This document shows, one piece after another, positions 31,832 through 41,473 of a stretch of DNA of 64,000 nt. The notes below the pieces were generated by a model. The model searched no databases and was not told where the DNA came from. It was given only the letters and a program-made list of their open reading frames with translations. This stretch comes from Arthrobacter sp. DWC3 (GTDB lineage Bacteria; Actinomycetota; Actinomycetes; Actinomycetales; Micrococcaceae), in NCBI RefSeq assembly GCF_002929375.1, contig NZ_PJIP01000007.1, positions 158,267-222,266 on the forward strand. The letters are read 5' to 3'. The position numbers and the translations under genes were made by a program. The first letter of the stretch is position 1; every line of letters starts with the position of its first letter.

Positions 31832-34392
31832 GCCGGACTCCGCACGCTACCCGGCGGGGCGCGGCGAGGAGGATGCCGGACCGGACCGGGTGCGGCGCTG
31901 GAACTGATCGCCGTCCTGTGCCGGCCGGTGCCCCCGAGCGCCGTGCCGCAGGGCGGACCCGGCGGCGCGACCTGCGCCTCGTACCCCCGGCGATCGCCGC
32001 GTGGGGTGCTGCCGCCGTCGCGATCCACGGCAGCGCCATGGGAGTGACGGCGGCCGGACTGATCGCCGCCGCGGCCGCACTTCTCCTGGCCTGCCTGATG
32101 TTCCTCGTGCCCGCAGGACCCCGGCGTGCGTGGAGGCTGGTGCCGGCGCAGGCCCTCACTCCTGCGGCCGCCGTGACGCTGGTCCTGCTCGCCGCGGGAG
32201 GGAGCCTTGCCCGCGCGGAGGCCGGACCGGTGGACGACGCGGTCCAGGACGGCACCACGTTCACCGCCGTCCTCCGCATCACAGGTGAGCCGTCTCCCCT
32301 CGCAACGGGTGCCTTCGGGGGAGGGAGCAGGTACCTCGTCGACGCGGACGTGGTGGGCGGGGTACTGCACGGACGGGCCTTCGCCTCCGCCACCCCGGTG
32401 GTGGTTCTCGGGTCGGATCCATGGGGCGAGGTCGGCACGGGAGATGTCGCCCGGGTGCTCGGCACCGGGAAGCCGGCCGATCGGGTCGGCAGGGCCACCG
32501 CCGTCTTCCTGCCCGCGAGCGCGCCCACCATCGAGGCTGCGGGCGGGTGGCTGGCCTATACCAGGGACCTCCGGGCGGACTTCCGGGACCTGGCGTCGCG
32601 CGACGACCGCGACGGCGGGCTCCTCCCGGGCATGGCGCTCGGCGACCGGATCGGGCTGGAGCCGGGCCTCGCGGCGGACATGAGGACCACGGGTCTGACG
32701 CACCTCACCGCCGTGAGCGGCGCGAACTGCTCCTTCGTGGTCGCCTTCGCCTTCCTCGGGCTGCGCGTGGCCCGCCTGCCGCGCCTCCCGGCCGCGGTCG
32801 GCGCGGTCGTGGCACTCGTGGGCTTCGTGATGCTCGTGCGGCCGGAACCGAGCGTCCTCCGGGCGGCGGTGATGGGTGGCATCGGCGTGGCCGCCGTCCT
32901 CTCCGGACGGGGCAGGGTGTCCCTCACCCTGCTGATGCTCTCCGTCGTCGTCCTGCTGGCCGCCGACCCCTGGCTCTCGGTGTCCTTCGCGTTCACGCTG
33001 TCCGTGGCGGCGACCCTCGGACTCGTCACCGTGGGCCCTGCGATGGTGGAGAGCCTCGGGCGGGTGATGCCTCGCCTCCTGGCGCAGCTGCTCGCCATCC
33101 CGCTGACGGCGCAGCTCTTCTGCACACCCATCCTCGTCCTGATCCAGCCCTCCCTTCCCGTCTACTCCCTGCCGGCCAACATCGTGGCCTCACCCGTGGT
33201 CCCGGTGATCACCCTGCTGGGGATGACGGCGGTGCTCGCGCTGGTCGCCGCACCGGTCCTGGCACCGCTTCTCGTGATGGCCGCGCAGGTGGGCACGGGG
33301 TGGATCGCAGCCGTCGCGGAGGCCCTCGCCGCCGCGCCGGCAGCGTCGCTGCCCTGGGTGCCGGGCGTTCCGGGGGCCGGCATCGCGAGCCTCGTGTCCG
33401 TGGCGCTCGTGCTGCTCATCCGACGGGAAAAAGTCGTCACCCGCCGGCGACGCCGCGGCAGCCGGCCGGCCCGGGCCCGCGCCGACCCCGCGGAACGGAC
33501 GCCGGTCGGTCCCGGCAGCGGTCGGCGCCGGAAGCGGGTCGTGCTGCTCGCCGCCGTCCTCGGTGCCCTGCTGGGTCTCGCCGCGGCGACGGTCCTCGCC
33601 GGGCGGGTGGGCGCGCCGGAAGCCCGCCCCTGGATCCTGGCGATGTGCGACGTCGGGCAGGGTGACGCCGTCGTGGTGAGGACGACGCCCGGCCACGTCC
33701 TCATCGTCGACGCCGGACCGGACCCGGAGGCGATGGACCGGTGCCTCGACGCCCTTCGCGTCGAGGTGATCGACGCACTGGTCATCACGCATCTCCACGA
33801 GGACCACTACGGCGGCATCGAGGGGGCGCTCCGGGGGAGGGCGCTGACTGCGCTCTACTACTCGACCAGGGAGGACCGGCTGCCGGCGGAGGTGGAGGAC
33901 GCAGCGGCGGCGGGCGGGGTGCGAGCCCAGCGACTGGACAGCGCGTCCGCACTCGACCTCGCCCCGCTGGACGTCGACGTCCTGTGGCCCAGGGAGAACG
34001 CGGTGCTGCCGGAGGAGAACAACGCGAGCGCCGTGCTCGAGGTCACGGCGGACACTGCCCGTGGCCCGGTCACCCTCCTGCTGCTGGGCGACCTCGAGGA
34101 GGACGCCGCGGCTGCCCTGCTGTCGGGCGAGCCCTCGCTGGGCGCGGACGGCGTGGAGGTCCTCAAGGTCGCCCACCACGGGGCGAGGAACGGGGGAACG
34201 GCCCTGCTCGAGGCCGTGCACCCTCGCCTGGCGCTCATCTCCGCGGGGAAGGGCAACGACTACGGACACCCCCACCCGAGCATTCTGGGCGCACTCGACC
34301 GCGCACGGATCGCCACCGCGCGCACCGACCAGCTGGGCACGTTCCTCGTCGACGTGGTGGGCAGCACCCTGGAGGTCAGGGCCCTGCGGTGA
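31828..34392 (+). CDS. comEC: ComEC/Rec2-family DNA translocation channel
   Basis: An 854-residue polytopic membrane protein. The N-terminal part has an OB-like DUF4131 region, then the Competence domain with many helices (HLTAVSGANCSFVVAFAFLG, VRPEPSVLRAAVMGGIGVAA). The C-terminal metallo-beta-lactamase-like domain has CDVGQGDAVVVRTTPGHVLI and HLHEDHYGGIEGALRG (HxHxDH, near residue 655), then AHHGARNGG. It should carry single-stranded DNA into the cell and perhaps degrade the other strand. With comEA it forms the minimal inner-membrane uptake pair. The ATG overlaps the comEA stop. Confidence 0.93.
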   Translation: MSRTPHATRRGAARRMPDRTGCGAGTDRRPVPAGAPERRAAGRTRRRDLRLVPPAIAAWGAAAVAIHGSAMGVTAAGLIAAAAALLLACLMFLVPAGPRRAWRLVPAQALTPAAAVTLVLLAAGGSLARAEAGPVDDAVQDGTTFTAVLRITGEPSPLATGAFGGGSRYLVDADVVGGVLHGRAFASATPVVVLGSDPWGEVGTGDVARVLGTGKPADRVGRATAVFLPASAPTIEAAGGWLAYTRDLRADFRDLASRDDRDGGLLPGMALGDRIGLEPGLAADMRTTGLTHLTAVSGANCSFVVAFAFLGLRVARLPRLPAAVGAVVALVGFVMLVRPEPSVLRAAVMGGIGVAAVLSGRGRVSLTLLMLSVVVLLAADPWLSVSFAFTLSVAATLGLVTVGPAMVESLGRVMPRLLAQLLAIPLTAQLFCTPILVLIQPSLPVYSLPANIVASPVVPVITLLGMTAVLALVAAPVLAPLLVMAAQVGTGWIAAVAEALAAAPAASLPWVPGVPGAGIASLVSVALVLLIRREKVVTRRRRRGSRPARARADPAERTPVGPGSGRRRKRVVLLAAVLGALLGLAAATVLAGRVGAPEARPWILAMCDVGQGDAVVVRTTPGHVLIVDAGPDPEAMDRCLDALRVEVIDALVITHLHEDHYGGIEGALRGRALTALYYSTREDRLPAEVEDAAAAGGVRAQRLDSASALDLAPLDVDVLWPRENAVLPEENNASAVLEVTADTARGPVTLLLLGDLEEDAAAALLSGEPSLGADGVEVLKVAHHGARNGGTALLEAVHPRLALISAGKGNDYGHPHPSILGALDRARIATARTDQLGTFLVDVVGSTLEVRALR

Positions 34393-34479
34393 GGCCGCCG
34401 CGTCAGGAGCAGGGCGGCTTTGAGGCCCCGCCGAGCCATGACAGAGTAGGAGTGCACCTGACGGAAGGAAGCCCGCCCC

Positions 34480-35493
34480 GTGGCTACAAGATCCCCGGCC
34501 GGCCGCACCAGCGGTCCGAGTCCTGCGTCCGCACCGTGGCGGGACGTGAAGCCGGCCGCCGTCGTGCTGCTGTCGGGACCCGAGGACTACCTCGCGGCGA
34601 AGGCGGCCGAGTCGATCCGCGGCCAGGTCCGTGCGGCGCAGCCCGACGCCGAACTCGTCCGCTTCGACGCCGGCTCCTACGAGGCCGGCACCCTCGTCAT
34701 GCACGCGAGCCCGTCCCTGTTCGGCGACTGGAAGGTCATCGAGGTGGCGGGGCTGGCGCAGATGAACGACGCCTTCCTGGTCGAGACGCTCGCCTACCTC
34801 ACCGACCCGGCGCCCGACGTCGTCCTGGTGATGCGCCATTCCGGCGGCAACCGCGGCAAGAAGCTGCTCGACGCCGTCAAGGCGTCGAAGGCCACCATCG
34901 TCGACTGCCAGCCGCTGAAGAAGGACGGCGAGAAGGCCGAGTTCGTCACCACCGAGTTCCGCCTAGCGCGACGACGGATCGACGCCGACGCCGTCCGCGC
35001 GCTCGTCGCCGCGGTCGGTTCGCAGCTGCCGGAGCTCGCCGCCGCGTGCCAGCAGCTCATGGCCGACACGGCAGGCGACGTGTCCGTCGAGATGGTCGAG
35101 AAGTACTACGGGGGGCGGGTGGAGGCCACGGGCTTCAAGGTCGCCGATGCGGCCCTCGCCGGGCGCACCGCGCAGGCTCTGTCGATGCTGCGCCATGCCC
35201 TCGCGACGGGTGCGGACCCGGTGCCCATCGTCGCCGCCCTCGCGATGAAGGTCCGCGCGGTCGCGAAGGTCCACGGGGTCAGGGGGTCGTCGGTGCAGCT
35301 CGCCAAGGACCTGGGCATGGCCCCGTGGCAGGTGGACCAGGCCCGCCGGGAAGCGCAGCGCTTCAGCTCGGACGCCCTGGCCCGGTGCATCCGTGCGCTG
35401 GCGGAAGCCGACGCGCAGGTGAAGGGCGAGTCGCGCGACCCGGTCTACGCCGTCGAGCGGGCCGTGACGGTCATCGCCCTGGGCGACGGCTGA
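34480..35493 (+). CDS. holA: DNA polymerase III delta subunit
   Basis: A 337-residue clamp-loader subunit that opens the beta sliding clamp. Features of the family are the start VVLLSGPEDYLAAKAAESIR, the middle VLVMRHSGGNRGKKLLDAVK (sensor-like), and the C-terminal collar domain VADAALAGRTAQALSMLRHA, DPVYAVERAVTVIALG. The first 25 residues are Ser/Pro-rich. The GTG start at 34480 is preceded by GGAAGGAAG. It follows comEC by 87 bp and precedes the convergent rpsT, a conserved order in high-GC Gram-positives. Confidence 0.92.
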   Translation: MATRSPAGRTSGPSPASAPWRDVKPAAVVLLSGPEDYLAAKAAESIRGQVRAAQPDAELVRFDAGSYEAGTLVMHASPSLFGDWKVIEVAGLAQMNDAFLVETLAYLTDPAPDVVLVMRHSGGNRGKKLLDAVKASKATIVDCQPLKKDGEKAEFVTTEFRLARRRIDADAVRALVAAVGSQLPELAAACQQLMADTAGDVSVEMVEKYYGGRVEATGFKVADAALAGRTAQALSMLRHALATGADPVPIVAALAMKVRAVAKVHGVRGSSVQLAKDLGMAPWQVDQARREAQRFSSDALARCIRALAEADAQVKGESRDPVYAVERAVTVIALGDG

Positions 35494-35538
35494 GCCGGGG
35501 TCCTACCGGCCCGTGCGCCATGGCGGGCCGCCGAACGA

Positions 35539-35574
35539 CGAAGGGCCGGCTCCCCAGGGGGAGCCGGCCCTTCG
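35539..35574. terminator. Bidirectional terminator between holA and rpsT
   Basis: A 17-bp perfect stem (arms 35539-35555 and 35558-35574, CGAAGGGCCGGCTCCCC) with a two-base loop. It lies between convergent genes and can serve both strands. Confidence 0.8.
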
Positions 35575-35590
35575 ATGAAGGATTCGCACC

Positions 35591-35851
35591 CTAGAGCGCG
35601 TTGACCTTCTTGGAGATCGCGGACTTGCGGTTGGCTGCGTTGTTCTTGTGCAGCACGCCCTTGCTGACGGCCTTGTCGAGCTTGCGGCTGGCGGCCTGGA
35701 GTGCCGTTGCAGCAGCGTCCTTGTCAGCGCCCTCGACGGCCGTGTTCACGGCGCGGATGGCGGTCTTGAGCTCGGACTTGACCGAGTTGTTGCGCTGCCT
35801 CGCCTTCTCGTTGGTGAGGATGCGCTTCTTCTGGGACTTGATGTTTGCCAC
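35591..35851 (-). CDS. rpsT: 30S ribosomal protein S20
   Basis: An 86-residue basic helical protein that binds 16S rRNA. The opening [20 protein letters not shown] and the ending [16 protein letters not shown] are typical. The start is GTG 35851, preceded on the minus strand by an AAAGA-containing stretch; a longer frame has no coding character. The 5' leader of over 100 bp contains a GGCCGATC/GATCGGCC inverted repeat and a possible TATAGC -10 (35976-35981). Confidence 0.97.
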   Translation of the reverse strand: MANIKSQKKRILTNEKARQRNNSVKSELKTAIRAVNTAVEGADKDAAATALQAASRKLDKAVSKGVLHKNNAANRKSAISKKVNAL

Positions 35852-35897
35852 GAATGAGATCTTTCTTTGTATTGCGGACTGGTCGTGAGGGTATTTC

Positions 35898-35945
35898 GGC
35901 CGATCAGAGACTGGACGGCGTGGGGATACCGTGTGGCGATCGGCC
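35898..35945 (-). promoter_or_regulatory. Inverted repeat in the rpsT 5' leader
   Basis: GGCCGATC and GATCGGCC, eight bases each, are separated by about 33 bases within the transcribed leader upstream of the GTG start. The RNA could fold into a long hairpin. Control of S20 synthesis at this site is speculative. Confidence 0.35.
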
Positions 35946-36038
35946 AAAGTGCCCGAAGACCTGCGCGGACACACAGCTATACAGGTTACCAGAAAGTGCC
36001 GGGGAACCGGTCGGGCATCGTCCCCGGGCGGGAGCCGA

Positions 36039-36572
36039 CTACCCGAGCAGGTGATCCGGCAGCGCCGCGACGACGCGCTCGAAGCGGTCCCTCGGGAGGA
36101 CGGAGCCCTCGCGCCGGATGTCCGCGGGAGCGACCCGCAGGAGCCGATCGACCTTCACCTCGCTCGGGCGGCCCTGCCTGTCCCACGCGCCCGTGCCGAT
36201 GTCGACGTACCGGCCGTCGCGATCCCGGGTGTTGTTCCGGTCGCGGCTGGTCAGCATGAGACCGAGCAGGTGCGGCCCGTCCCGCCCGATCAGGAGCACG
36301 GGGCGGTCCTTGCCCTGCGCGGGGTCGTCCTCGTACGGCACCCACGTCCACACGATCTCTCCCGGGTCGGGATTCCCGTCGCTGGAAGGGGAGTAGGCCA
36401 GGGAGGCGTCCCGGAGTCGTCCCGCCACCCGGCCGGCAGGAGCCGCACGGCCCGCGGAGCCGTCGCGCCCGCGGGTCGGGCTGCGACCCGGTGCCTGTGC
36501 GGGCGGTGCGCTCTCGACGGCGCGGACGACGCGGCGTGCCAGGGACAGGAGCGAACGCAGGGTGATGGCCAT
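36039..36572 (-). CDS. PemK/MazF-like toxin-fold protein with N-terminal extension
   Basis: A 177-residue protein. The C-terminal two thirds (about 70-177) match the PemK/MazF fold: [80 protein letters not shown]. Authentic MazF-type proteins are ribosome-dependent or independent RNases. Here about 65 extra residues precede the domain, including the basic [15 protein letters not shown], and no antitoxin gene is adjacent. I know this as a recurrent solitary gene next to rpsT or lepA in Micrococcaceae, so a housekeeping role is as likely as toxicity. ATG 36572 precedes the first sensible sequence. Confidence 0.78.
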   Translation of the reverse strand: MAITLRSLLSLARRVVRAVESAPPAQAPGRSPTRGRDGSAGRAAPAGRVAGRLRDASLAYSPSSDGNPDPGEIVWTWVPYEDDPAQGKDRPVLLIGRDGPHLLGLMLTSRDRNNTRDRDGRYVDIGTGAWDRQGRPSEVKVDRLLRVAPADIRREGSVLPRDRFERVVAALPDHLLG

Positions 36573-36605
36573 GGAGGCGATCCTAGGCGAGCGCCGGCCG
36601 AAGCG

Positions 36606-36660
36606 CCCGGGCAGCACCCGGGCAGCACCCGGACAGCACCCGGACAGCACCCGGACAGCA
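36606..36660. repeat. 11-bp tandem repeat, five copies
   Basis: CCCGGGCAGCA twice, then CCCGGACAGCA three times, without gaps. It lies directly upstream of the PemK-like gene and in the region that must contain promoters for that gene and for lepA. Confidence 0.9.
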
Positions 36661-36826
36661 CCACGGCGCGGCCCGCCCGAACCGTGACGTGCCGGCGCGA
36701 TGCCTGGGGCCGCCCGGCCGCGTGGGACACTAAGGGGAGTGAAACGGCGCGGACGAGCCCGGCCGCCGATGACGGCCCGGCTGCGGACTGCACGCCGACC
36801 CTGTCCCGTAACAGTGAGGAACCTAC

Positions 36827-38680
36827 GTGTCACCCATGGCCCGCACCGCGCCGGTGCCCGCCGCCACCGATCCGGCGATCATCAGGAACTTCTGCATCAT
36901 CGCCCATATCGATCACGGGAAGTCCACGCTGGCGGACCGCATGCTCCAGCTCACCGGAGCCGTCGAGCAGCGGGACATGAAGGCGCAGTACCTCGACCGG
37001 ATGGACATCGAGCGCGAGCGCGGCATCACCATCAAGTCCCAGGCCGTGCGGCTGCCGTGGGAGGTGGACGGCACCGCCTACGCGCTGAACATGATCGACA
37101 CCCCGGGCCACGTCGACTTCACCTACGAGGTGTCCCGTTCCCTCGCGGCGTGCGAGGGAGCGGTCCTGCTCGTCGACGCGGCGCAGGGCATCGAGGCCCA
37201 GACCCTCGCGAACCTGTACCTCGCGATGGAGAACAACCTCACGATCATCCCGGTCCTCAACAAGATCGACCTGCCGGCCGCCCAGCCGGAGAAGTACGCG
37301 GCGGAACTCGCGAGCCTGATCGGCGGCGAACCCGAGGACGTGCTGAGGGTCTCCGGGAAGACCGGCATGGGCGTCGAGGTCCTCATGGACAAGATCGTCC
37401 GCGACCTCCCCGCCCCCACCGGGGATCCCGACGCGCCCGCCCGCGCCATGATCTTCGACTCGGTGTACGACACGTACCGCGGCGTCGTCACGTACGTCCG
37501 CGTCGTCGACGGCAAGCTGAGCCCGCGCGAGCGCATCCAGATGATGTCCACCCGCGCCAGCCACGAGCTGCTCGAGATCGGTGTCAGCTCACCCGAACCG
37601 AAGCCGTCCAAGGGCCTCGGCGTCGGCGAGGTGGGCTACCTCATCACCGGCGTGAAGGACGTCCGCCAGTCGAAGGTCGGCGACACCGTCACCAACCTCG
37701 CGAAGCCGGCTGCGGAGTCCCTCGGCGGCTACCAGGATCCCAAGCCCATGGTCTTCTCCGGCCTGTACCCGCTCGACGGCACGGACTACCCCGTGCTGCG
37801 CGACGCCCTGGCGAAGTTCACCCTGAACGACGCCGCCCTCGTGTACGAGCCGGAGACCTCCGCGGCCCTCGGCTTCGGCTTCCGGGTGGGCTTCCTCGGC
37901 CTGCTGCACCTCGAGATCACCCGCGAGCGCCTCGAGCGGGAGTACAACCTCGACCTCATCTCCACCGCACCCAACGTCGAGTACGAGGTCACCCTCGAGG
38001 ACAAGCGTGTCCTCAAGGTGACCAACCCGAGCGAGTACCCGGTGGGCAAGATCGCCGAGGTGCGCGAACCGATGGTGTCCGCCACCATCCTCGCGCCGTC
38101 GGAGTTCGTCGGCGCCATCATGGAACTCTGCCAGCAGCGCCGCGGCGTCCTCGGCGGCATGGACTACCTCTCCGAGGACCGCGTGGAGATCCGGTACCGG
38201 CTGCCCCTCGCGGAGATCGTCTTCGACTTCTTCGACCTGCTGAAGTCCAAGACGCGCGGCTACGGGTCCCTCGACTGGAAGGCCGACGGCGACCAGGTGT
38301 CCGACCTCGTCAAGGTGGACATCCTCCTCCAGGGCGAGCAGGTGGACGCCTTCAGCGCCATCACCCACCGCGACAAGGCCTACGCGTACGGCGTCATGAT
38401 GACGGGCAAGCTGCGCGAGCTCATCCCGCGCCAGCAGTTCGAGGTGCCCATCCAGGCCGCCATCGGCGCGCGGATCATCGCCCGCGAGAGCATCAGGGCC
38501 ATCCGCAAGGACGTCCTCGCCAAGTGCTACGGCGGAGACATCACCCGCAAGCGCAAGCTCCTCGAGAAGCAGAAGGAGGGCAAGAAGCGCATGAAGATGG
38601 TGGGGCGCGTCGAGGTCCCCCAGGAAGCCTTCATCGCCGCGCTGTCCTCGGACGAGTCGAAGGACAAAGCCAAGAAGTGA
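36827..38680 (+). CDS. lepA: Elongation factor 4 (translational GTPase LepA)
   Basis: A 617-residue GTPase that acts on ribosomes in initiation or back-translocation. Motifs: G1 [16 protein letters not shown] (near residue 25), G2 [11 protein letters not shown]3 [17 protein letters not shown]4 VLNKIDLP. The elongation-factor-like domains and the LepA-specific C-terminus ([38 protein letters not shown]) are complete. The GTG start at 36827 follows GAGGAACCTAC. It precedes hemW by 30 bp and is likely cotranscribed with it. Confidence 0.97.
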   Translation: MSPMARTAPVPAATDPAIIRNFCIIAHIDHGKSTLADRMLQLTGAVEQRDMKAQYLDRMDIERERGITIKSQAVRLPWEVDGTAYALNMIDTPGHVDFTYEVSRSLAACEGAVLLVDAAQGIEAQTLANLYLAMENNLTIIPVLNKIDLPAAQPEKYAAELASLIGGEPEDVLRVSGKTGMGVEVLMDKIVRDLPAPTGDPDAPARAMIFDSVYDTYRGVVTYVRVVDGKLSPRERIQMMSTRASHELLEIGVSSPEPKPSKGLGVGEVGYLITGVKDVRQSKVGDTVTNLAKPAAESLGGYQDPKPMVFSGLYPLDGTDYPVLRDALAKFTLNDAALVYEPETSAALGFGFRVGFLGLLHLEITRERLEREYNLDLISTAPNVEYEVTLEDKRVLKVTNPSEYPVGKIAEVREPMVSATILAPSEFVGAIMELCQQRRGVLGGMDYLSEDRVEIRYRLPLAEIVFDFFDLLKSKTRGYGSLDWKADGDQVSDLVKVDILLQGEQVDAFSAITHRDKAYAYGVMMTGKLRELIPRQQFEVPIQAAIGARIIARESIRAIRKDVLAKCYGGDITRKRKLLEKQKEGKKRMKMVGRVEVPQEAFIAALSSDESKDKAKK

Positions 38681-38710
38681 CCCCCAACGGTTCCCGAGGT
38701 GCGGGCCGGC

Positions 38711-39940
38711 ATGCCTAGCGCACTGCCGCTCGGCCTGCCGGCGCCCGACGACGGCCTCCTGCCACCCGCAGCGGCGGAGGGGGCGTCGGAGCGCGCCTTC
38801 TGCCTCTACGTACACATCCCCTTCTGCGCCGTGCGGTGCGGGTACTGCGACTTCAACACGTACACGGCCACCGAGCTCGGCGGGGGAGCGTCGCAGGACG
38901 CCTACGCGGGATCGGTGCTCGAGGAGATCGCGCTCGGGGCCCGCGTCCTGGAGTCCTCGGGCGTCCCGGCCCGGCCCCTGTCCACGGTCTTCTTCGGCGG
39001 CGGCACCCCGACCCTGCTCCCCGCCGAGGACCTCGCCTCGATCCTCCGTACCGCGCGGGCCACCTGGGGGCTGGCTCCCGACGCCGAGGTCACCACCGAG
39101 GCCAACCCCGACTCGGTCACCCCCGCATCGCTGCGCATCCTGCGTGACGCCGGGTTCACCCGGGTGTCCTTCGGCATGCAGTCGGCCGTACCTCACGTCC
39201 TCGCGGTGCTCGACCGCACGCACTCGCCCGAGCGCGTGCCGCAGGCCGTGCAGTGGGCCCGCGACGCCGGGCTGAACGTGAGCCTCGACCTGATCTACGG
39301 CACACCGGGGGAGTCGCTGGAGGACTGGCGCACGTCCCTGGCCACGGCCCTGTCCTACGGCCCCGACCACATCTCCGCCTACGCCCTCATCATCGAGGAC
39401 GGCACGCGGCTCGCCTCGCGGATCCGGCGCGGCCAGGTGCCGCCCATCGACGACGACGACCACGCGGACAAGTACGCCCTGGCCGAGGAGATGCTCGCGG
39501 CCGCCGGCCTGCACTGGTACGAGGTGAGCAACTGGGCGCGGACCCCCGCTGACGAGTGCCGGCACAACCTCGCCTACTGGCGTGGCAGCGACTGGTGGGG
39601 GGCAGGGCCTGGCGCGCACTCGCATGTCGGCGGCACCCGCTGGTGGAACGTCAAGCACCCGCGACCCTATGCGGAGGCGCTCGGAGCCGGGCGCTCACCC
39701 GCGGCAGGGCGGGAGGTCCTGTCCGCAGAGGACCGCTACGTGGAGGACGTCATGCTGCGCGTGCGGCTGCGTGAGGGGCTTCCCACGGACTCGCTGACGG
39801 CGGCGGGGCGCAGGGCCGTCGCGGGGCTGATCGCCGACGGGCTCGTGGACCCGGCCGCCGCGTTCGCGGGCAGCGTGGTCCTGACCCTCGACGGACGGCT
39901 GCTCGCGGACGCGGTGGTGCGGAGACTGCTGCCGGACTGA
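38711..39940 (+). CDS. hemW: Radical SAM haem chaperone HemW
   Basis: A 409-residue radical SAM protein. The iron-sulfur cluster motif is CAVRCGYC (CxxxCxxC) near residue 42, preceded by LYVHIPFC. Other typical blocks are VFFGGGTPTLLPAEDL, VTTEANPDSVTPASL, RVSFGMQSAV, SLDLIYGTPGESLEDW and HNLAYWRGSDWWGAGPGAHS. It was long annotated as coproporphyrinogen III oxidase (HemN) but lacks the second SAM site; HemW proteins carry haem for insertion into respiratory proteins. I prefer ATG 38711 to GTG 38699 because MPS-type openings are usual. Confidence 0.92.
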   Translation: MPSALPLGLPAPDDGLLPPAAAEGASERAFCLYVHIPFCAVRCGYCDFNTYTATELGGGASQDAYAGSVLEEIALGARVLESSGVPARPLSTVFFGGGTPTLLPAEDLASILRTARATWGLAPDAEVTTEANPDSVTPASLRILRDAGFTRVSFGMQSAVPHVLAVLDRTHSPERVPQAVQWARDAGLNVSLDLIYGTPGESLEDWRTSLATALSYGPDHISAYALIIEDGTRLASRIRRGQVPPIDDDDHADKYALAEEMLAAAGLHWYEVSNWARTPADECRHNLAYWRGSDWWGAGPGAHSHVGGTRWWNVKHPRPYAEALGAGRSPAAGREVLSAEDRYVEDVMLRVRLREGLPTDSLTAAGRRAVAGLIADGLVDPAAAFAGSVVLTLDGRLLADAVVRRLLPD

Positions 39941-39947
39941 CGTCCGC

Positions 39948-40364
39948 TCAGCGGATGAGGCGCAGGTTCAGGGCGTACCGGTACGGCCGGCCGCGGTTGA
40001 CCTGGATGCCCGCATTGACCGAGAAGATCGTGATGACGAGCCAGATGAGGGCGTTGATCACCGCGAAGACGCCCCCGATGTCCGGCACGAGCGACAGGAG
40101 CCATGCCACGAGGGCCAGGGCGGTGGGCGGCAGCGTGAAGTTCAGCGCCTCCTTGGACTCCTGCGCCGTGAACGGGCCGCGGTCCTTGAAGATGAGGTGG
40201 ATCAGCAGCGAGGGGATGAACCCCAGGATCCCGCCGAAGTGGGCCAGCGTGGCGTACTGGCGGTCCTCGGACGCCGTGAGGGGGAGGGCGGTGGCCGGAA
40301 TCCCCTCGAACGCGGGCCGGGACTCGTTCCGGCCGTGGTGCTGGTGGTCGGCGGTGTTGGACAA
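39948..40364 (-). CDS. DUF4870 membrane protein
   Basis: A 138-residue protein with a hydrophilic N-terminus rich in histidine (DHQHHGRNESR) and three or four membrane helices: YATLAHFGGILGFIPSLLIH, LPPTALALVAWLLSLV, GVFAVINALIWLVITIFSV. It matches the small DUF4870 (Tic20-like) family of unknown function. I place the start at TTG 40364 because AAAGGA lies ahead of it; an ATG at 40415 would add 17 residues. It is convergent with hemW, with seven bases between stops. Confidence 0.82.
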   Translation of the reverse strand: MSNTADHQHHGRNESRPAFEGIPATALPLTASEDRQYATLAHFGGILGFIPSLLIHLIFKDRGPFTAQESKEALNFTLPPTALALVAWLLSLVPDIGGVFAVINALIWLVITIFSVNAGIQVNRGRPYRYALNLRLIR

Positions 40365-40443
40365 CTTCGGTTCCTTTGGTAACTGGCGGAGACTCTCCCC
40401 CGGAGTGTGTTCCAAGGATACGTGGTGGCCGGGGCCGTACGGG

Positions 40444-41295
40444 TCACGCGACGCCCGGTGGAGCGGTCAGGAAGTCGATGACCTCCTCGACCCGGCCCAG
40501 CAGCGAGGGCTCGAGGTCCGCGTAGGTGCTGACCCCGGCGAGGATCCGCTTCCACCCGTGCGCCACGGCTGCCTGGTCGTGGTGGGGCCAGCCGAGGCCG
40601 GCGAGGATGCCCGTCTTCCAGTCCTGGTGGCGCGGCACCACGGGCCAGGCGTCGAGGCCCAGGGCTGCCGGCTTCACGGCCTGCCAGACGTCCACGTACG
40701 GGTGGCCGACGATCAGGACGTGGTGGCGGGCGCCCGGTACCGCCATGGCCTGCTGCGCGATGCGTGATTCCTTGGTGCCCGGCAGCAGGTGGTCCACGAG
40801 GATCCCGAGCCGGCGCTCCGGCCCCGGCCCGAACGCCCGCACAGCCCCCTCGAGGTCGTCGACGCCGTGCAGCGGTTCGACGACGATCCCCTCCAGGCGC
40901 AGGTCGTCGCCCCAGACCTTCTCCACGAGTTCGGCGTCGTGCCGGCCCTCGACCCAGATCCGGCTGGCACGCGCCGTCCTCGCGCGGGCGCCGTCGACCC
41001 TGACGGAGCCCGAGGCGGTGCGCGTGGAGGCCGGCGCGGCCCGCTGTACGGGCGCGACGACGTGCACGGGCGCGCCGTCCAGGAGGAACCCGTGGCCGAG
41101 CCGGAAGGTGCGCTTCTTCCCGCGCCGGTCCTCGAGCACCATGACGTGCAGCCCTCCGGACTTCTCGACGCGGACCACCGCTCCCACGAACCCGCTCTGC
41201 ACGTCCTCCAGCACCATGTCCTTCTCGACCGGGACGTCGGGCAGGGCGACCCGCTTCGGGGCCGCGATGTCCTGTGCTCCCCAGCCGTGGTCCAT
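40444..41295 (-). CDS. DUF3097-family protein
   Basis: A 283-residue cytoplasmic protein found throughout actinobacteria. It has an N-terminal beta-rich part (VEKDMVLEDVQSGFVGAVVR, GGLHVMVLEDRRGKKRTF) and a C-terminal part resembling a TOPRIM-like or nucleotide-binding fold (RIWVEGRHDAELVEKVWGDD, RLGILVDHLLPGTKESRIA, HHVLIVGHPYVDVWQAVKP). The VEGRHDAE, LVDH and GHPYVDVW motifs contain acidic residues placed as in TOPRIM domains. Its function is unknown to me. The gene is divergent from the hrcA promoter. ATG 41295 is preferred; the longer frame crosses CIRCE. Confidence 0.85.
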   Translation of the reverse strand: MDHGWGAQDIAAPKRVALPDVPVEKDMVLEDVQSGFVGAVVRVEKSGGLHVMVLEDRRGKKRTFRLGHGFLLDGAPVHVVAPVQRAAPASTRTASGSVRVDGARARTARASRIWVEGRHDAELVEKVWGDDLRLEGIVVEPLHGVDDLEGAVRAFGPGPERRLGILVDHLLPGTKESRIAQQAMAVPGARHHVLIVGHPYVDVWQAVKPAALGLDAWPVVPRHQDWKTGILAGLGWPHHDQAAVAHGWKRILAGVSTYADLEPSLLGRVEEVIDFLTAPPGVA

Positions 41296-41376
41296 GCCGA
41301 GCCTGCCCTTCCGGTGAGGGCTCCGGCGGTGTGCCGCGGCCCGGGTCCCCAATGCTAACAATCGGTGCGGACGTAC

Positions 41377-41382
41377 TAGACT
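41377..41382 (+). promoter_or_regulatory. Probable -10 element of the hrcA operon
   Basis: TAGACT ends where the CIRCE element begins, so HrcA bound to CIRCE would sit on the transcription start. Confidence 0.5.
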
Positions 41383-41408
41383 TGGCACTTGGGTGTGTCG
41401 AGTGCTAA
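41382..41408. promoter_or_regulatory. CIRCE operator
   Basis: TTGGCACTT-N9-GAGTGCTAA matches the CIRCE consensus TTAGCACTC-N9-GAGTGCTAA, with two changes in the left arm. HrcA binds this site to repress heat-shock genes. Confidence 0.88.
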
Positions 41409-41473
41409 CCGCTCGGAACCACCCGCCCGCCGCACTCGTGAGGGAAGGGAACAGACCCGGAGGTGACACAGGA

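Noticed and set aside
36606-36660. CRISPR-like array
   Set aside because: Units are 11 bp, contiguous and without spacers; no cas genes. A simple tandem repeat.
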